DNA from: Spirochaetaceae bacterium
Lineage (GTDB): Bacteria > Spirochaetota > Spirochaetia > B11-G9
Length of the DNA stretch: 6,601 nt
Reading direction: 5' to 3'
Assembly: GCA_030600745.1 (NCBI GenBank)
Contig: JAUVLL010000194.1
Span: forward strand, 1-6,601
A program made the translations under genes and the position numbers. Below are positions 5,885-6,601 of the stretch, one piece after another. Position 1 is the first letter of the stretch, and every line of letters starts with the position of its first letter. The notes below the pieces were generated by a model that was not told the DNA's origin, did not search any database, and saw only the letters and a program-made list of their open reading frames with translations.

Positions 5885-5917
5885 CGCGATTTGTCGCGAT
5901 TTTACTTATAATATACT
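5885..5917 (+). promoter_or_regulatory. Possible promoter/operator ahead of the glycosyltransferase gene
   Basis: A perfect TATAAT lies at 5907-5912, overlapping TATACT at 5912-5917. A TTGTCG at 5891-5896 could be a -35 for TATACT with a short 15-bp spacer; no good -35 fits TATAAT itself. CGCGA (5885-5889) and TCGCG (5894-5898) form an inverted repeat around TTTG over the -35 region, and CGCGATTT is also directly repeated (5885-5892 and 5895-5902). This could be an operator, or a weak hairpin followed by a T-rich stretch. Read-through from the permeases is equally possible. Confidence 0.4.
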
Positions 5918-5935
5918 ACTGCGGGAGATTACAGA

Positions 5936-6601
5936 ATGGCGACAGGATTCAGAATAGCTTTTATAAGCGGGAAACTGGGAGATGTAGACGGAGTTTCTCT
6001 TGAAGTCGATAAGTGGATAGAAGTTCTCAAAGGTGCAGGACACGAGATTTTTACAATAGCCGGAAAGTATACAAATCCTATACAGGGGATAGCAGCCGAT
6101 AATCAGTTCTTTCTTGAACGCCTCCGTTTTGATTCAACTTTGCAGAAACATTATGAAAAAATGATGTTTCCCTACATCACGAAGAAACCCACCCATCTGA
6201 CTATTGGCACCAGAGATTTGATTCTGGAAGAGATGATGGTCCAGGGCAAAGAACTGGGTGAAGATATTTTTCATTACATTCAGAATAATAATATTGATGT
6301 AATTATTGCAGAAAATACAAATGCCATGCCTATGACCCTTTTGGGAGGAATAGCAGTCCACAATCTTTTAACAGAATATAAGGTTGCCTCAATTTTTCAT
6401 CATCATGATTTCTGGTGGGAAAGAAGCAGATTCAGCCAGAACAGGATAGAGGGACTGCTGAATAATATAATGCCCCCTTCGGATATTGGTTCTGAGCATG
6501 TTGTTATTTCCTCCTATTCTGCTCATATATTAAGCTCCATAAAACGTGTTATGCCCACTGTAATCCCCAATTGTGAGAACTTTGAAAATGCTGCAGTTAT
6601 G
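5936..6601 (+). CDS. GT4-type glycosyltransferase, N-terminal part (3' end outside window)
   Basis: The frame opens at ATG 5936, with GGGAG (5923-5927) 8 nt upstream, and stays open for 222 codons to the window edge. The product has a GT-B fold start: a first strand FRIAFISGKLGDVDGVSLE (5-23), where the glycine-rich 'G..DGVS' loop normally contacts the sugar acceptor or donor phosphate. A second strand follows at DVIIAENTNAMP (121-132), then SIFHHHDFWWER (152-163), and HVVISSYSA (188-196) and VIPNCENF (209-216) near the end of the N-terminal domain. The donor-binding C-terminal half is missing. It would transfer a hexose from a nucleotide sugar in the cytoplasm. The DGVSLE and HHHDFWWER signatures remind me of the GT4 branch that includes mannosylglucosylglycerate synthase-like proteins, but I cannot verify this and give no gene symbol. 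It lies 86 nt after the importer, in the same direction. Confidence 0.85.
   Translation, partial: MATGFRIAFISGKLGDVDGVSLEVDKWIEVLKGAGHEIFTIAGKYTNPIQGIAADNQFFLERLRFDSTLQKHYEKMMFPYITKKPTHLTIGTRDLILEEMMVQGKELGEDIFHYIQNNNIDVIIAENTNAMPMTLLGGIAVHNLLTEYKVASIFHHHDFWWERSRFSQNRIEGLLNNIMPPSDIGSEHVVISSYSAHILSSIKRVMPTVIPNCENFENAAVM

Noticed and set aside
1..6601. tRNA, rRNA, known riboswitch or transposase gene
   Set aside because: Nothing resembling a tRNA cloverleaf, rRNA segment, recognised riboswitch core or transposase motif was seen in the gaps or genes; this was a reading by eye, not a covariance search.

Overview
The window reads like a chromosomal piece from a free-living spirochaete (Spirochaetota). 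This is an inference from style: the substrate-binding protein has a signal peptide ending VFA followed by GGAEE, the transporter genes sit at roughly 40-50% GC in the rows counted, and the sugar transporter has no ATPase gene beside it. No rRNA or other marker is present to confirm it. All supported genes lie on the + strand.

Layout: (1) 2-268, the 3' end of a small AT-rich helix-turn-helix gene that resembles addiction-module antidotes of the HigA/COG3636 type. (2) 322-2230, a two-component pair: a membrane histidine kinase of the HisKA_3/NarL class and a LuxR-type response regulator. Both start at TTG, and they are separated by 4 nt. (3) 2231-2477, a structured intergenic region. It holds a bulged hairpin over the regulator stop codon, a short element with 12-bp inverted and 14-nt tandem repeats, a cluster of AGTACT palindromes and a probable promoter. 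(4) 2478-5849, a carbohydrate ABC importer: periplasmic binding protein, then two MalF/MalG-type permeases that overlap by 7 nt. A strong intrinsic terminator and further small hairpins separate the binding protein from the permeases, and one hairpin covers the permease Shine-Dalgarno. (5) 5936 to the end, the first 222 residues of a GT4-type glycosyltransferase, cut by the window edge.

Proposed working model (inference): the sensor kinase and regulator respond to a cell-envelope or sugar-related signal and may act on the AGTACT array to switch on the importer. The binding protein is made in excess of the permeases because of the internal terminator and the occluded ribosome site. The imported sugar or glycoside may be related to what the downstream glycosyltransferase makes or uses, with a compatible-solute glycoside as one possibility. 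The ATPase must be encoded elsewhere.

The coding content belongs to familiar families, and I see no clearly new system. The points most worth a second look are in the non-coding regions: the AGTACT array, the repeat element, and the layered RNA structures between binding protein and permeases.
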